Source of the DNA: an uncultured Oscillospiraceae bacterium
GTDB lineage: Bacteria > Bacillota > Clostridia > Oscillospirales > Acutalibacteraceae
NCBI GenBank assembly: GCA_902492455.1
Contig: CABULH010000015.1
Location: forward strand, 1-64,000
DNA: 64,000 nt
Reading direction: 5' to 3'
Shown: piece by piece, positions 25,087 to 34,039 of the stretch
Layout: every line of letters begins with the position of its first letter
Numbering within the stretch: the stretch's first letter is position 1
The notes under the pieces: generated by a model
The model's input: the letters and a program-made list of their open reading frames with translations, nothing else
What the model was told of the DNA's origin: nothing
The model's database searches: none
Position numbers and translations under genes: made by a program

Positions 25087-25926
25087 ATGAATTTGGAAAC
25101 AATGGAAGTTTCTTATTTTGAAACGGCGGGACTATGTACGACGGAAGACGGCCTGCATCATCGCAAACGGCTGCCGGTGCTGTCGGTGGTACAGGCCCTG
25201 GAAGGCTCTTACAATTTTGGCCTGGACGACGCTCTCCCACGGCCCACCGGTCCATTGGGGGTATTTGTTGCGCCCGCCGACCGGCTTCAGGATATCACGC
25301 ACCGGGTGGATCCTCAAAGCGGGCGAATGCGGGCCCATTGGATTTTTTTAGATGTAACGGTCAACGGCCGGCAACGCTTGGATGATCTGTACGACTTTCC
25401 ACAGATATTGCCCGCCGGGCGAAATGAGGCGGTTTACCGATGGTTGTTGCAGGCGGCTGACAGGGAGCGCGGACTCTGTCATAGATTGGCGGGGGGGTAT
25501 GCTTTACTGGATATCCTGTTGGAAGAGGGAACGCCGACCGAGATACAAGACGGAACGCGAAATGAAATCAAAGGATATATCCGCCAGCATTATGCGGAGA
25601 AATTGACGGTGGAAGAAATAGCGAAGCACTTCTCCTTTTCTGTTCCCACTTTGTTTCGGCGGTTTCAATGCTATTTCGGCTGCTCGCCTATGGCCTATCT
25701 CAATGAAATACGTCTGTCCCATGCGGTACAGCTGCTGGAAACCACCGACCGGCCGATAGCTGAAGTGGGAGAGGCTGTTGGATTGGAGGATCCTGCTTAT
25801 TTTTCCCGGTTGTTCCGGCGGCAGTATGGCCTTTCCCCGATTCGTTATCGGGAGCGGGAACGGGGAATCCGGGAAAAACAGCAGACGAATTTGCAGACAG
25901 CCGATGAAGGCAGAACGGCTGAATGA
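25087..25926 (+). CDS. AraC-family regulator, probable activator of the GRE operon
   Basis: A 279-residue regulator. The N-terminal half (about 1-160) is a cupin-like sensor domain. The C-terminal AraC domain has two HTHs: LTVEEIAKHFSFSVPTLFRRFQCYFG and RPIAEVGEAVGLEDPAYFSRLFRRQYGLSPIRYRE. ATG 25087 follows a GAGG/GGGCGG-rich site; an upstream TTG at 25045 lies inside the -10 box and is excluded. Its divergent position and the weak -35 of the GRE promoter suggest it activates the GRE, the activase and perhaps the hydrolase on binding their substrate. The ligand is unknown. Confidence 0.88.
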   Translation: MNLETMEVSYFETAGLCTTEDGLHHRKRLPVLSVVQALEGSYNFGLDDALPRPTGPLGVFVAPADRLQDITHRVDPQSGRMRAHWIFLDVTVNGRQRLDDLYDFPQILPAGRNEAVYRWLLQAADRERGLCHRLAGGYALLDILLEEGTPTEIQDGTRNEIKGYIRQHYAEKLTVEEIAKHFSFSVPTLFRRFQCYFGCSPMAYLNEIRLSHAVQLLETTDRPIAEVGEAVGLEDPAYFSRLFRRQYGLSPIRYRERERGIREKQQTNLQTADEGRTAE

Positions 25927-25951
25927 GAAGGAGGAAAAGCCATGTGATTTG

Positions 25952-26203
25952 ATGGCATATGTTCCTATAGTTTGGTTGAATTGGGTATCAGTCAGTCATG
26001 AGTACCAAAGGCTATGGATACGGCGCTGCGACAGGAGTTACTGTTTATTGACCCATTTTTCTGAACAGGAGAGAAAGGAGATGGAAAGAAGTTGTAAAGG
26101 CTTATTCCTTTATGGTATAAACGATGACTTTTTGACTCTCTATTTAGAAAATGCACAGGGAGATTTGTTTCAGTTTAACAATGGTGATATCCTCCATGAA
26201 TAG
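25952..26203 (+). CDS. Hypothetical protein, 83 residues
   Basis: A small ORF that I do not recognise. It has a hydrophobic start (MAYVPIVWLNWVSVSHEY) and an acidic C-terminal part (GINDDFLTLYLENAQGDLFQFNNGD) that looks like genuine protein. GGAGG is about 15 nt upstream, further than usual, and a 2-codon ATG ORF lies between. It follows araC by 25 bp and could ride on its mRNA. It may be a decayed gene fragment. Confidence 0.35.
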   Translation: MAYVPIVWLNWVSVSHEYQRLWIRRCDRSYCLLTHFSEQERKEMERSCKGLFLYGINDDFLTLYLENAQGDLFQFNNGDILHE

Positions 26204-26219
26204 ATGAAAAAATCTATAG

Positions 26220-26258
26220 AGCCAAGGCCGTCCGTTTTCACGGGCGGCCTTGGCTGTG
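26220..26258. terminator. Bidirectional terminator
   Basis: AGCCAAGGCCGTCCG pairs with CGGGCGGCCTTGGCT (one G-T) around TTTTCA. It lies between the convergent small ORF and the MATE gene. Confidence 0.8.
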
Positions 26259-26264
26259 TTTGGG

Positions 26265-27581
26265 TTATCTAAAGACAAGCCCTTTTCGTTCAGAGGTTTT
26301 CAGCAGGATAAAATAGATCAGCAGGCTCAACGCTTCGGCGATGCCCACCGTCTGCCAGATGATCCCGCCGCCGAATAGAAGGGGCAGCAGCAGAATCACC
26401 AGGGTGTTGAGAATCAGACACCGGCAGACAGCGGCGAAAATCGCTTGGGCTGTGCGTTTGGTGGAATAGAGATAAGCGGAAATAATCAGATTTTGGGAGA
26501 TAAAGAGGAAGGCCCAGCCGAACTGAGGCAGCGCCTCAGTGGCGGTGCTGATCAGTTGGGGATCCGAATTGAACAGGGAGCAGATGGGACCGCCGAATGC
26601 CAGGAATAACAGATACATTCCCACGCCTCCTGCCAGATTGATCAGCAACCCCGCCCGAAAATACCAGCGCAGAGAAGCTTCATCCTTCTTACCGTAGCTT
26701 TGTCCGATTAAGGGCTGCAGCCCTTCGGATACGCCGAAGAAGATACCCATGGATAAGGAGGTCAGATAAGACAGCACACTGAAGGCGGACACCGCCAGAT
26801 CCCCCAATACCTTAATCAGCACCTGATTCATCCACATGGTCGTTACCGGTGTACCAAACTGGGAAATCATCTCCGGCAGACCGCGCTTGAAGATTTTCCA
26901 GAACAGCGGCGGTGAGAGCCGAAATTTTTTAAAGCGAAGAACACCTTTTTTGCGGATAAAATGGATCAGCAGAATCAGCAGCCCGGATACCTGGCCTAAA
27001 CCGGAGGCGACGGCAGCGCCTTTAATTCCCCATTGAAGCGGGAAGACAAACAGCCAATCCAGAAAAATATTGGTCGCCGCGCCGGTGACGACCGCCACGC
27101 TCACCAACAGCGGAGAACCGTCATTCCGAACAAATCCCTGCAGGCTGATGCTGAAAACAAATGGCAGGGAAAAGGCGCTGTAATGAAAGATATAGTCGGC
27201 GGTCAGCTCCAGAAAAGTTTCATTGGAGCCGCTGACAGCGGCTATCTGCCTGGAGAAAAGCATACCCGTCGCCATCAGCAGCGCGCCGATTGCCGCGGAT
27301 ATAACCACGGCGTGAAGAAAAGCGCTGTTGGCCCCCTCCTGATCGCCGCGGCCCAGACGAATGGCAGTGACCGTAACGCCGCCGATGCTCATCAACATCG
27401 CCAGGGCGGTAATAATAATGGTAAAAGGCATGGCGATATTCACGGCGCCCAGAGCATCGATTCCCACGCCCTGGCCTACAAAGATACCGTCCACCACTAC
27501 ATATAAAAAATTGCAGCAAGAGCTTGCCACGGTGGGGAGTATGTAACGGCAGAGATTTCTCCTCCTATTTTCCATATTCAC
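26265..27581 (-). CDS. MATE-family efflux transporter, MarR-linked
   Basis: A 438-residue, roughly 12-helix exporter. Half one has VASSCCNFLYVVVDGIFVGQGVGIDALGAVNIAMPF and half two GVSEGLQPLIGQSYGKKDEASL, both MATE hallmarks. It is 77 bp downstream of a MarR gene on the same strand and is probably its regulated partner. The start is uncertain: ATG 27587 sits directly on GAGGG, GTG 27581 has better spacing and is reported, and ATG 27575 is also possible. A terminator lies just past the stop. Confidence 0.9.
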   Translation of the reverse strand: MNMENRRRNLCRYILPTVASSCCNFLYVVVDGIFVGQGVGIDALGAVNIAMPFTIIITALAMLMSIGGVTVTAIRLGRGDQEGANSAFLHAVVISAAIGALLMATGMLFSRQIAAVSGSNETFLELTADYIFHYSAFSLPFVFSISLQGFVRNDGSPLLVSVAVVTGAATNIFLDWLFVFPLQWGIKGAAVASGLGQVSGLLILLIHFIRKKGVLRFKKFRLSPPLFWKIFKRGLPEMISQFGTPVTTMWMNQVLIKVLGDLAVSAFSVLSYLTSLSMGIFFGVSEGLQPLIGQSYGKKDEASLRWYFRAGLLINLAGGVGMYLLFLAFGGPICSLFNSDPQLISTATEALPQFGWAFLFISQNLIISAYLYSTKRTAQAIFAAVCRCLILNTLVILLLPLLFGGGIIWQTVGIAEALSLLIYFILLKTSERKGLVFR

Positions 27582-27658
27582 AATCATTCCCTCTCATCAT
27601 AATAGCCGGACAGAAAACCGGATACGCATTCCTAAAAATCCGGATTCCTGCGCTGCAT

Positions 27659-28147
27659 TCATCTGGGGTTATCAGGCAGCTGTTTTTTCTCATCAACCCC
27701 AGATCTGTCGTGAATCTCCTCCCGAAACAGCTCCAGATAACAGCGGTTGGTATCCAGCATCGCTTCTACCGCCGCTTCACCCATTCGATGGAGAACCCGC
27801 TGCTCCAGTTCAAACACCTGATCAATGTGTTGCTCAGCGAAGCGGTCTCCTTTATCAGTAAGGAGAATCCGCTTGCTTTTGGCGTTGCCGGCCTCCGGCT
27901 CCAGGATAATCAAGCCCTGGCTTTCTAGCCTTTTGAGCGCAGAATTCACCGTCTGCTTGCTTAAGGTCCACTGGCCGCAGATATCTTTCTGCCGACAGAT
28001 TCCCTCGGTATCCCGCAGGGAATACAGCAGCCAAAAGGCGCAATCCGATAGACCGCTGCGTCGTGCCAGTTCACTATAAAGCGCATCTGTTTCTTTATAA
28101 ATGGCATTGTATGTATGCAGCTGCTGCCGAAGATGAGAGATTTTCAT
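27659..28147 (-). CDS. MarR-family transcriptional regulator
   Basis: A 162-residue winged-helix regulator. The recognition region is DICGQWTLSKQTVNSALKRLESQGLI with the wing at GNAKSKRILLTDKG. ATG 28147 is 7 nt after GGAGG; two other in-frame starts lie immediately before it. It is first in a MarR-MATE operon. A consensus promoter (28186-28214) and a palindrome between promoter and start (28164-28179) indicate autorepression. Confidence 0.9.
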   Translation of the reverse strand: MKISHLRQQLHTYNAIYKETDALYSELARRSGLSDCAFWLLYSLRDTEGICRQKDICGQWTLSKQTVNSALKRLESQGLIILEPEAGNAKSKRILLTDKGDRFAEQHIDQVFELEQRVLHRMGEAAVEAMLDTNRCYLELFREEIHDRSGVDEKKQLPDNPR

Positions 28148-28163
28148 CATCACTCCTCCTTTT

Positions 28164-28179
28164 AGTCCGAAAACGGACT
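28164..28179. promoter_or_regulatory. Candidate MarR operator
   Basis: AGTCCG-aaaa-CGGACT is a perfect 6-4-6 palindrome just downstream of the -10 box of the marR-MATE operon. It matches the layout AGT(N10)ACT of the site at 12413-12428. Confidence 0.7.
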
Positions 28180-28185
28180 ATTGAT

Positions 28186-28214
28186 ATTCTAATTGAAAGA
28201 TTGGTTATTGTCAA
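28186..28214 (-). promoter_or_regulatory. Consensus promoter of the second marR-MATE operon
   Basis: On the minus strand TTGACA (28214-28209) and TAGAAT (28191-28186) are 17 bp apart. Confidence 0.8.
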
Positions 28215-28253
28215 GAAAATAAAAGAAAAAATTCTTAAGCTTACTTGAGAAGG

Positions 28254-28282
28254 TTGACAATAAAAAAAGAAAATTCTATAAT
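28254..28282 (+). promoter_or_regulatory. Perfect consensus promoter of GntR-ABC operon 1
   Basis: TTGACA (28254-28259), a 17-bp spacer, and TATAAT (28277-28282). Such strength implies tight repression. Confidence 0.88.
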
Positions 28283-28288
28283 CTAACT

Positions 28289-28298
28289 GTGATATCAC
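28289..28298. promoter_or_regulatory. Candidate GntR operator
   Basis: GTGATATCAC, a perfect 10-bp palindrome, overlaps the expected transcription start, 6 bp after the -10 box. Confidence 0.5.
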
Positions 28299-28323
28299 TA
28301 ATAGCACACTTGGGGGCGATAGT

Positions 28324-28713
28324 TTGCTGGTAATCGATTACCGCAGCAAAACAGCGATTTATGAGCAGATCAAGACACAGATCATGGAATTGATTGCCGT
28401 GGGTTCGCTGAGGCCCCATGATCAGCTGCCTTCCATTCGGGCATTGGCCGCTGAACTGGATTTAAACTTCAACACGGTAAAGAAAGCATTCGGAGAGTTG
28501 GAAAGCGCGGGAGTCATCTATTCCTTGGCGGGAAGAGGGTGTTTTGTGGCGGAAAACGCTCTGGAGAACCGCAGCCTGCGCCAACGGGCGTTGGAAATGT
28601 TCCGTGAAGGGGCACTGACTGCCCGGGCCGCCGGCATACCATTGGAGGAGGCCGGGATGATTTTGCAGGAGATTTATGGGCGAAAACTACAGGAAGAAAG
28701 GCGGGAAACTTGA
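28324..28713 (+). CDS. GntR-family regulator (YtrA type)
   Basis: A 129-residue short GntR regulator. The winged HTH (about residues 10-75) reads IYEQIKTQIMELIAVGSLRPHDQLPSIRALAAELDLNFNTVKKAFGELESAGVIYSLAGRGCFV. The C-terminal tail is a short helical dimer region, as in the YtrA subfamily, which represses adjacent ABC genes and responds to cell-envelope stress. Start TTG 28324 follows GGGGGCG. The TGA is 1 nt before the ATPase start, giving a tight operon with ATPase and permease. Confidence 0.85.
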   Translation: MLVIDYRSKTAIYEQIKTQIMELIAVGSLRPHDQLPSIRALAAELDLNFNTVKKAFGELESAGVIYSLAGRGCFVAENALENRSLRQRALEMFREGALTARAAGIPLEEAGMILQEIYGRKLQEERRET

Positions 28714-28714
28714 G

Positions 28715-29611
28715 ATGCTGGTATGCGACGGGATCACCAAATCCTTTGATGCCTTTACAGCGGTAGAGGATGTTTCCTTCACCGTGGAGGACGGCTCCAT
28801 CTGCGGGCTGGTAGGGTATAACGGCGCGGGGAAGACTACCCTGCTGAAAATAGCGGCGTCTATTTATCGGCCGGATAAAGGCGGCTTTTTATTTGACGGT
28901 AAGCTCAGTACCGGTGAAGAAAAGACCCGGCAGGAGATTTTCCTGCTGCCGGATGTGTTTTATTATTTGCCCCAGGCGACATTGCGGAGCATGGCGGCTT
29001 TCTACAGCGGTTATTATCCGACTTGGAGCGTCGATACCTATCATAAACTGTTGGAACTCTTTGATCTGGAGGAAAAGACACGGATACAGCGTTTTTCCAA
29101 AGGAATGCAGCGGCAGGCGTACCTGGCTATTGCCCTGGCTTGCCAGCCGCATTATCTGCTGCTGGATGAAACCTTCGATGGATTGGATCCCTCCAAGCGC
29201 AATCTGGTGCGCCGTATTCTGATGGAGTACATTGCAGAAAAGGAAGCTTGCGTGCTGCTGGCCTCTCACAATCTGCCGGAGTTGGAAAATCTCTGTGACC
29301 ATATCGTCATTTTAAATGAGAAGAAGGTGGCCTTTGACTGTTCGATGGACGATGTCGGACGGGACATCCGCAAATATCGGTTAGTTTTCCGACATCCGGT
29401 GAAGGAAGAGCAGTTCCATGGATTGGATTATCGCCGGTTCAGCCAAGACGGCGGGGTGATCTCCCTGATGATCCGGGGGGATGAAGAGACTGCGGAGGCG
29501 GCGCTGCAAGCGCTGGAACCGGTGTTGCTGGAATCCTTTCCCCTTTCTTTAGAAGAGGTATTTCTGTATGAAATGGAGGAGAAGCGCTATGACCTTACAG
29601 GGCTCTTCTAA
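28715..29611 (+). CDS. ABC transporter ATP-binding protein
   Basis: A 298-residue ATPase. Walker A is GYNGAGKTT, the signature is FSKGMQ, Walker B is YLLLDETFDGLD and the H-loop is LASHN. The C-terminal 80 residues form a small extra domain common in ABC-2 exporter ATPases of the YtrB kind. The start ATG 28715 is immediately after the GntR stop. It overlaps the permease gene by 23 bp. Together with the permease it probably moves a peptide, antibiotic or lipid across the membrane. Confidence 0.9.
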   Translation: MLVCDGITKSFDAFTAVEDVSFTVEDGSICGLVGYNGAGKTTLLKIAASIYRPDKGGFLFDGKLSTGEEKTRQEIFLLPDVFYYLPQATLRSMAAFYSGYYPTWSVDTYHKLLELFDLEEKTRIQRFSKGMQRQAYLAIALACQPHYLLLDETFDGLDPSKRNLVRRILMEYIAEKEACVLLASHNLPELENLCDHIVILNEKKVAFDCSMDDVGRDIRKYRLVFRHPVKEEQFHGLDYRRFSQDGGVISLMIRGDEETAEAALQALEPVLLESFPLSLEEVFLYEMEEKRYDLTGLF

Positions 29612-31736
29612 ACGAAGCGTGTTATCCCATGCGGTATGGTCCACTCTGCGGCAATTCTGGCTGCTGCCCGCCGCTTTCGGGGTGATTCTGCTGGCGGTGA
29701 TTCCCGGATGGCTGCTGGAAAAGAGTGCTCAAAGTCATCTGCTGGAAGGAAATGTGGCTTTTTTTACCGCTTACGGCGCTCTGACCGCGTGGGTGGCGCT
29801 GCCCGCTATGGGTATCCTGACGGCGCTGGGATTATTTTATTTTCTTTTCCGCAGCCCGGCGCTCTGCGCTTATTTCACCCTAGGCATCGGTCGAAGCAGG
29901 TTATTTGCGATTCGGTATTTTCTGGGAGCGGGCATTCTGTTTATCAGCCTGTTGCCTGCTATGCTGGCGAGTTTGACAATCAATCTGTTATTTACGCAGG
30001 CGTGTTGGGAGTTGTTCCGTACCTTCCTCTACCTTTTCTGCCTCTCTTATCTGGCGATGATGGTCCCCTTTACCCTTACCGCGGCGGTTGTCACTATGTG
30101 CGGCACCTTGTCGGAAGCGGCGGTTTATACGGGGATTTGGCTGTCTGCGCCTCATCTGTTGGGTTGGATTGCCGGTACCTTTGCCCGGGCGCTGCTGCCG
30201 GGTTCGGCAGTGGACGGTTACGGCAATATTCTGGACGCCGCCACCTCCTCCGTTGTTTTTCATCAAAGCGTTTTTTTCCCGGAATATAACACCAGCCTTT
30301 TTGAATGGTCGGTCTTTTTCGGGCCGTTGACCTTTCCGGCAATGGATATTGTTGAAAAATCAAGCATTGGCTCTTATAACGGAGTGATGGAGTGGCCGGA
30401 GCTTAGTTGGTGGAAAGTGCTTGTTTGGCTGTTGGTAATGACGGCGGGGGCGCTGCTGGCCTGGCAGCTGTTCCTGCGGAGAAAGGGAGAACAGACCGGC
30501 TTCACCGGCCAATGCCGGGGCCTGGTGATCGCCACCGCTTTGCTGGGCGGACTCTACGGCTGCGGTCTGATATGGGGTCTGAGAATGAACACGCCGCTGC
30601 GGTTGCTGCTGGGAATTCTGGTTTACGGGGCGGTTTTCTTTCTGATCGGTATCGCCGGTTTTCGGGGAATCGCCTGGATCAAGCGGCGTTGGCCGTCATT
30701 GGTGGTCTCAGCAGGCGGTGTATTGCTCATCGGCATCATCCTTGCCACCGGAGGACTGGGTTTCTCCCAGCGGATTCCCGCAGTGGATAGCATCGAGAAA
30801 GCAGAGATTGGCTATAGCGGCGATACGGATTTGATGGAAATGGTATGGCGGCGCAATGCAGACGCCTTAGCTGTCAGGCGAATCACTTATACCAGTCCCG
30901 AAGATCTGACGGTTATAACCGGTCTGCACAAGGCAATGGCGGATCAGGGGCGGCCGGTGCCGAATGGGAAGATCGCTCAGCCGTATAAAGAAACAGCGAT
31001 TTCTATTCCACTGGATATCATTTATACCTTAAAGGATGGACGGGTCATCCGGCGGATTTATGATGTGAATACCTTTGAGATATTGAAGCGGCTGCTGGAA
31101 TTGGATAAAACCGAAGCGATGGCCGCTTATATCAAAGAGAGGTTTGCGGAGTTTCTGCAGAGTGAGAACGAGTTCGTCCTTTACGATAGCTATTTTCAGC
31201 ATGAACAGATTTTAGAGCTGGAGGCCATGGAGCGAAGGGAACTGGTGGCATGCCTGGAAGCGGATTATCAGGCGCAGAGCCTGGAGGACCGCTATTTTCC
31301 CGAAAAGGATGCCCGCATGATATTGCAGCTCGGGAGCTATGGGAGTGTTACCTTCCCGCTCAGCGACGCTTATTCCCGGACTCTGAATTTCTTGGAAAAG
31401 CGGGGTTTGACGACCCAGACTAAGCTGCCCGAATCGGAAAGCGTGACCTTATATTCCTATAATCCAACAAAGGGAGACATGATGTCAGGAATTCACCAGA
31501 AATATAATGGAAACGGCTGGGGAATTGCATTGAGTAGTATCGAAGATGCTACGCCCATCCAGCTTTCGCCGGAGCAGACGGCGGCGCTGCTTCCCAAGCT
31601 GCGCAGCGCTTATTTTGCCAGCGAGCCGCTATATGCGGTGAGAATAGAGATAAAGGATGAAACAGAGGAATATCCCAGGACCATTTTCAAGTGGCTTCCC
31701 GCAAAAGATCTTCCTGCCGGAATTCTTCCGGAATGA
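29589..31736 (+). CDS. Large ABC permease-like membrane protein with soluble C-terminal domain
   Basis: A 715-residue protein. The first 400 residues hold about 8-9 hydrophobic helices in an ABC-2 arrangement (six before residue 260, others at about 280-300, 320-390). After the last helix comes a soluble domain of about 310 residues beginning QRIPAVDSIEKAEIGYSG and containing the SPEDLTVITGLHKAMADQG segment. That layout resembles permeases with a C-terminal DUF6449-type domain; this is recalled rather than computed. The final topology would place the domain outside if the helix count is odd. GGAGG lies 9 nt before ATG 29589. Terminator follows. Confidence 0.75.
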   Translation: MTLQGSSKRSVLSHAVWSTLRQFWLLPAAFGVILLAVIPGWLLEKSAQSHLLEGNVAFFTAYGALTAWVALPAMGILTALGLFYFLFRSPALCAYFTLGIGRSRLFAIRYFLGAGILFISLLPAMLASLTINLLFTQACWELFRTFLYLFCLSYLAMMVPFTLTAAVVTMCGTLSEAAVYTGIWLSAPHLLGWIAGTFARALLPGSAVDGYGNILDAATSSVVFHQSVFFPEYNTSLFEWSVFFGPLTFPAMDIVEKSSIGSYNGVMEWPELSWWKVLVWLLVMTAGALLAWQLFLRRKGEQTGFTGQCRGLVIATALLGGLYGCGLIWGLRMNTPLRLLLGILVYGAVFFLIGIAGFRGIAWIKRRWPSLVVSAGGVLLIGIILATGGLGFSQRIPAVDSIEKAEIGYSGDTDLMEMVWRRNADALAVRRITYTSPEDLTVITGLHKAMADQGRPVPNGKIAQPYKETAISIPLDIIYTLKDGRVIRRIYDVNTFEILKRLLELDKTEAMAAYIKERFAEFLQSENEFVLYDSYFQHEQILELEAMERRELVACLEADYQAQSLEDRYFPEKDARMILQLGSYGSVTFPLSDAYSRTLNFLEKRGLTTQTKLPESESVTLYSYNPTKGDMMSGIHQKYNGNGWGIALSSIEDATPIQLSPEQTAALLPKLRSAYFASEPLYAVRIEIKDETEEYPRTIFKWLPAKDLPAGILPE

Positions 31737-31743
31737 TGCAAAA

Positions 31744-31779
31744 AACAGGAGAGACAAGGTTGTCTCTCCTGTTTTTTTG
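31744..31779 (+). terminator. Terminator of GntR-ABC operon 1
   Basis: AACAGGAGAGACA pairs with TGTCTCTCCTGTT around a short loop, followed by a long T run. Confidence 0.92.
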
Positions 31780-31791
31780 CGCCGATGCCTC

Positions 31792-31846
31792 TTGACAAGT
31801 AAGAAAAATAGTGTATTATTGTATTAGATCGATAATACAATAATAC
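31792..31846 (+). promoter_or_regulatory. Promoter and long palindromic operator of GntR-ABC operon 2
   Basis: TTGACA (31792-31797) and TATTAT (31814-31819) are 16 bp apart. A perfect inverted repeat with 14-nt arms (GTATTATTGTATTA at 31813-31826 and its complement at 31833-31846) and a 6-bp centre GATCGA covers the -10 box and the start site. This is the most convincing operator in the window and should bind the GntR encoded 18 bp downstream. Confidence 0.88.
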
Positions 31847-31864
31847 AAGAAAGGAGACGGGAAG

Positions 31865-32248
31865 TTGTTTGAAGGCAACCAGTACGATTCCAATATCCCG
31901 ATTTATCTCCAGATTATGGAAAAGATCAAACAGCGAATCGTATCGGGGGAATGGAAGCCGGGGGAGCGAATTCCTGCCGTGCGGGAATTGGCGCTGGAGT
32001 TCGGCGTCAATCCCAATACCATGCAGCGGGCGCTGTCCGAACTGGAGCGGGAGGGTCTCCTCTTCAGCGAACGTACGGCCGGCCGCTTTATCACTCGTGA
32101 CAGCCGCCTGATTGAAGAGATCCGAGAGCAGATGGCGGAGGATCTGATATCCCGCTTTCTCACCCGAATGCGCCGGCTGGGATACAGCGGAGAAGAGGTG
32201 CGCTGCAAGCTGCTGTCACGGCACATGAAAGACCCGGACGGAGAATGA
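31865..32248 (+). CDS. GntR-family regulator (YtrA type), second copy
   Basis: A 127-residue short GntR protein: IPIYLQIMEKIKQRIVSGEWKPGERIPAVRELALEFGVNPNTMQRALSELEREGLLFSERTAGRFI, then a helical tail. It shares architecture with the regulator at 28324 but its recognition helix differs (NPNTMQRALSEL against NFNTVKKAFGEL), fitting the different operators. Start TTG 31865 follows AAGGAG. It heads an operon with the ATPase and permease that follow. Confidence 0.88.
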   Translation: MFEGNQYDSNIPIYLQIMEKIKQRIVSGEWKPGERIPAVRELALEFGVNPNTMQRALSELEREGLLFSERTAGRFITRDSRLIEEIREQMAEDLISRFLTRMRRLGYSGEEVRCKLLSRHMKDPDGE

Positions 32249-32318
32249 TCCGGGAAACATTGACAGGAGGACACGGGAGCAGATAGCCCGACAGCCTCGG
32301 AAAGGACATGGAGGGAAG

Positions 32319-33017
32319 ATGGAAACTTTAATCGACATCCGGCATCTGCACAAAGCGTACGACCGCGGGCCGGTGCTGCAGGATTTGAACCTGACGGTGG
32401 GCAAGGGCCGCATTGTGGGGGTGATGGGACCCAACGGCTGCGGCAAAACCACCTTGTTCAAGATTTTGACGGGACTCATCAATGACTATACGGGAGAGGT
32501 GCTGATCGACGGCCAGCGGCCGGGAATTTACACCAAATCCATATTGTCCTATCTGCCGGAAAAAACCTATCTCAGCGATTGGATGAAGGCCGGCGACGCT
32601 TTGAATATGTTCAGCGATTTTTATCAGGATTTCGACGCCGCCAAGGCCAAAGAGATGCTGGGTACCTTTCATCTGGATGAGGGGATGCGGCTGAAATCCA
32701 TGTCCAAGGGAATGCAGGAGAAGCTGCAGCTGATTTTGGTGATGTCCCGGGCGGCTAAACTATACATTCTGGATGAGCCTCTCAGCGGCATCGATCCGGC
32801 GGCGCGGGATTCTATTCTGGATATTATATTGAATAACTACAGTGAGAATTCCACCGTGATGCTCTCCACCCATCTGATCTACGATGTGGAGCGGATTTTC
32901 GATGATGTGATCATGATGAGTTACGGCCAGCTGATAGCCGCGGACAGTGCCGACGCCATCCGGGAAAAAACGGGAAAATCCCTGGATGCTTATTTTCGGG
33001 AGGTATTCAGATGCTGA
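32319..33017 (+). CDS. ABC transporter ATP-binding protein
   Basis: A 232-residue ATPase. Walker A is GPNGCGKTT, the signature MSKGMQEK, Walker B LYILDEPLSGID and the H-loop LSTHL. It lacks the extra C-terminal domain of the ATPase at 28715. GGAGGGAAG precedes the ATG. It overlaps the permease gene by 7 bp and is second in the GntR-ATPase-permease operon. Confidence 0.92.
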   Translation: METLIDIRHLHKAYDRGPVLQDLNLTVGKGRIVGVMGPNGCGKTTLFKILTGLINDYTGEVLIDGQRPGIYTKSILSYLPEKTYLSDWMKAGDALNMFSDFYQDFDAAKAKEMLGTFHLDEGMRLKSMSKGMQEKLQLILVMSRAAKLYILDEPLSGIDPAARDSILDIILNNYSENSTVMLSTHLIYDVERIFDDVIMMSYGQLIAADSADAIREKTGKSLDAYFREVFRC

Positions 33018-33829
33018 AAAAACTGCTGAAGTACGATTTCCGCTCCGGTTTTACGGTGATGGGAATCTTTTATCTGGTGATGGCGCTGTCCTTTCTGCTG
33101 GGATTGCTGTTCAAGCAATTGAAGGTCCAGCAGCTGCTTGGCGGTATGGCGGCGGTGCTGCTGATCGCCGGTATCTCGGTTATCTTTGCAGCCATGGTGA
33201 TTGCAGTGGTACGCTTTCATAAGAACCTTTTCGGCGCGGAGGGGTATTTGATGCAGACCCTGCCGGTGAGCAAGGGACGCCTGATCGCTTCTAAGGCTAT
33301 CATGGCCTATGTCCTGCTGCTGGTTGGCGTCACAGGGACGGTTTTGGCAGTTGCGGGTTTCCTATATCTGGTCGACGGGCAGACGCTGTGGGATATGCTC
33401 GTCAGCGCATTCGGCGACATGTTCGTGCCGATGATGATTTATATCGCGATAGCGGCGCTGGTGCAGATGGCTGCGATGATCGGTGAGATTTTCGCTGCGG
33501 TTACCTTAGCCAACACCCGGCCTTTTATTAAGAACAATATCATTCTATCGGTGGTATTTTTCTTCGCCGCCAATACAATCGTTGGTTTGCTGGAGATGGC
33601 AGGTCTCTTCTTTATTCCCTTGGGCCTACGGTTCTCCGGGCAGGGGGCGGCGCTGACCTTTGAAACCACTCTTTCCTCTATTCTGCAAATCGGAGGCAGC
33701 ACCAATGATCCTGCGGCTCTCGCCACCGTGTCCTTCGGATTGGGCTCTATCATTGTGGATGCCGCCGTCGCCGTGGGGCTGCTGATTTTGGCCCGGTGGC
33801 TGATGACCCATAAGTCCTCGGTGAAATGA
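33011..33829 (+). CDS. ABC-2 type permease
   Basis: A 272-residue membrane protein with six hydrophobic helices (about residues 17-35, 42-68, 95-125, 138-165, 180-200, 240-262). The loop YLMQTLPVSKGRLIASK after helix two is the coupling element that contacts the ATPase in ABC-2 exporters. It is translationally coupled to the ATPase upstream. Probably exports a peptide or antibiotic under control of the GntR. Terminator follows. Confidence 0.85.
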   Translation: MLKKLLKYDFRSGFTVMGIFYLVMALSFLLGLLFKQLKVQQLLGGMAAVLLIAGISVIFAAMVIAVVRFHKNLFGAEGYLMQTLPVSKGRLIASKAIMAYVLLLVGVTGTVLAVAGFLYLVDGQTLWDMLVSAFGDMFVPMMIYIAIAALVQMAAMIGEIFAAVTLANTRPFIKNNIILSVVFFFAANTIVGLLEMAGLFFIPLGLRFSGQGAALTFETTLSSILQIGGSTNDPAALATVSFGLGSIIVDAAVAVGLLILARWLMTHKSSVK

Positions 33830-33876
33830 TACTTGCTGTCCAATTCAGCAGACATTGAATAGGATAAAGAAAAGAT

Positions 33877-33915
33877 AAAGCTGCGGCTGTTCATCCTGAA
33901 CAGCCGCAGCTTTTG
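33877..33915 (+). terminator. Terminator of GntR-ABC operon 2
   Basis: AAAGCTGCGGCTGTTC and its perfect complement around ATCCT, followed by TTTTG. Confidence 0.88.
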
Positions 33916-34039
33916 TGCAGATAGGGTGGCAAAAAAAGAGCAAAAGCCAAGCACAGAATGGTGTCGTTTTCCCGCTTTTATATTGCTTTTTCTTTCCGGC
34001 ATTCGTATACTTATAGTTGGGGAAAGAGGAGGAATGACA

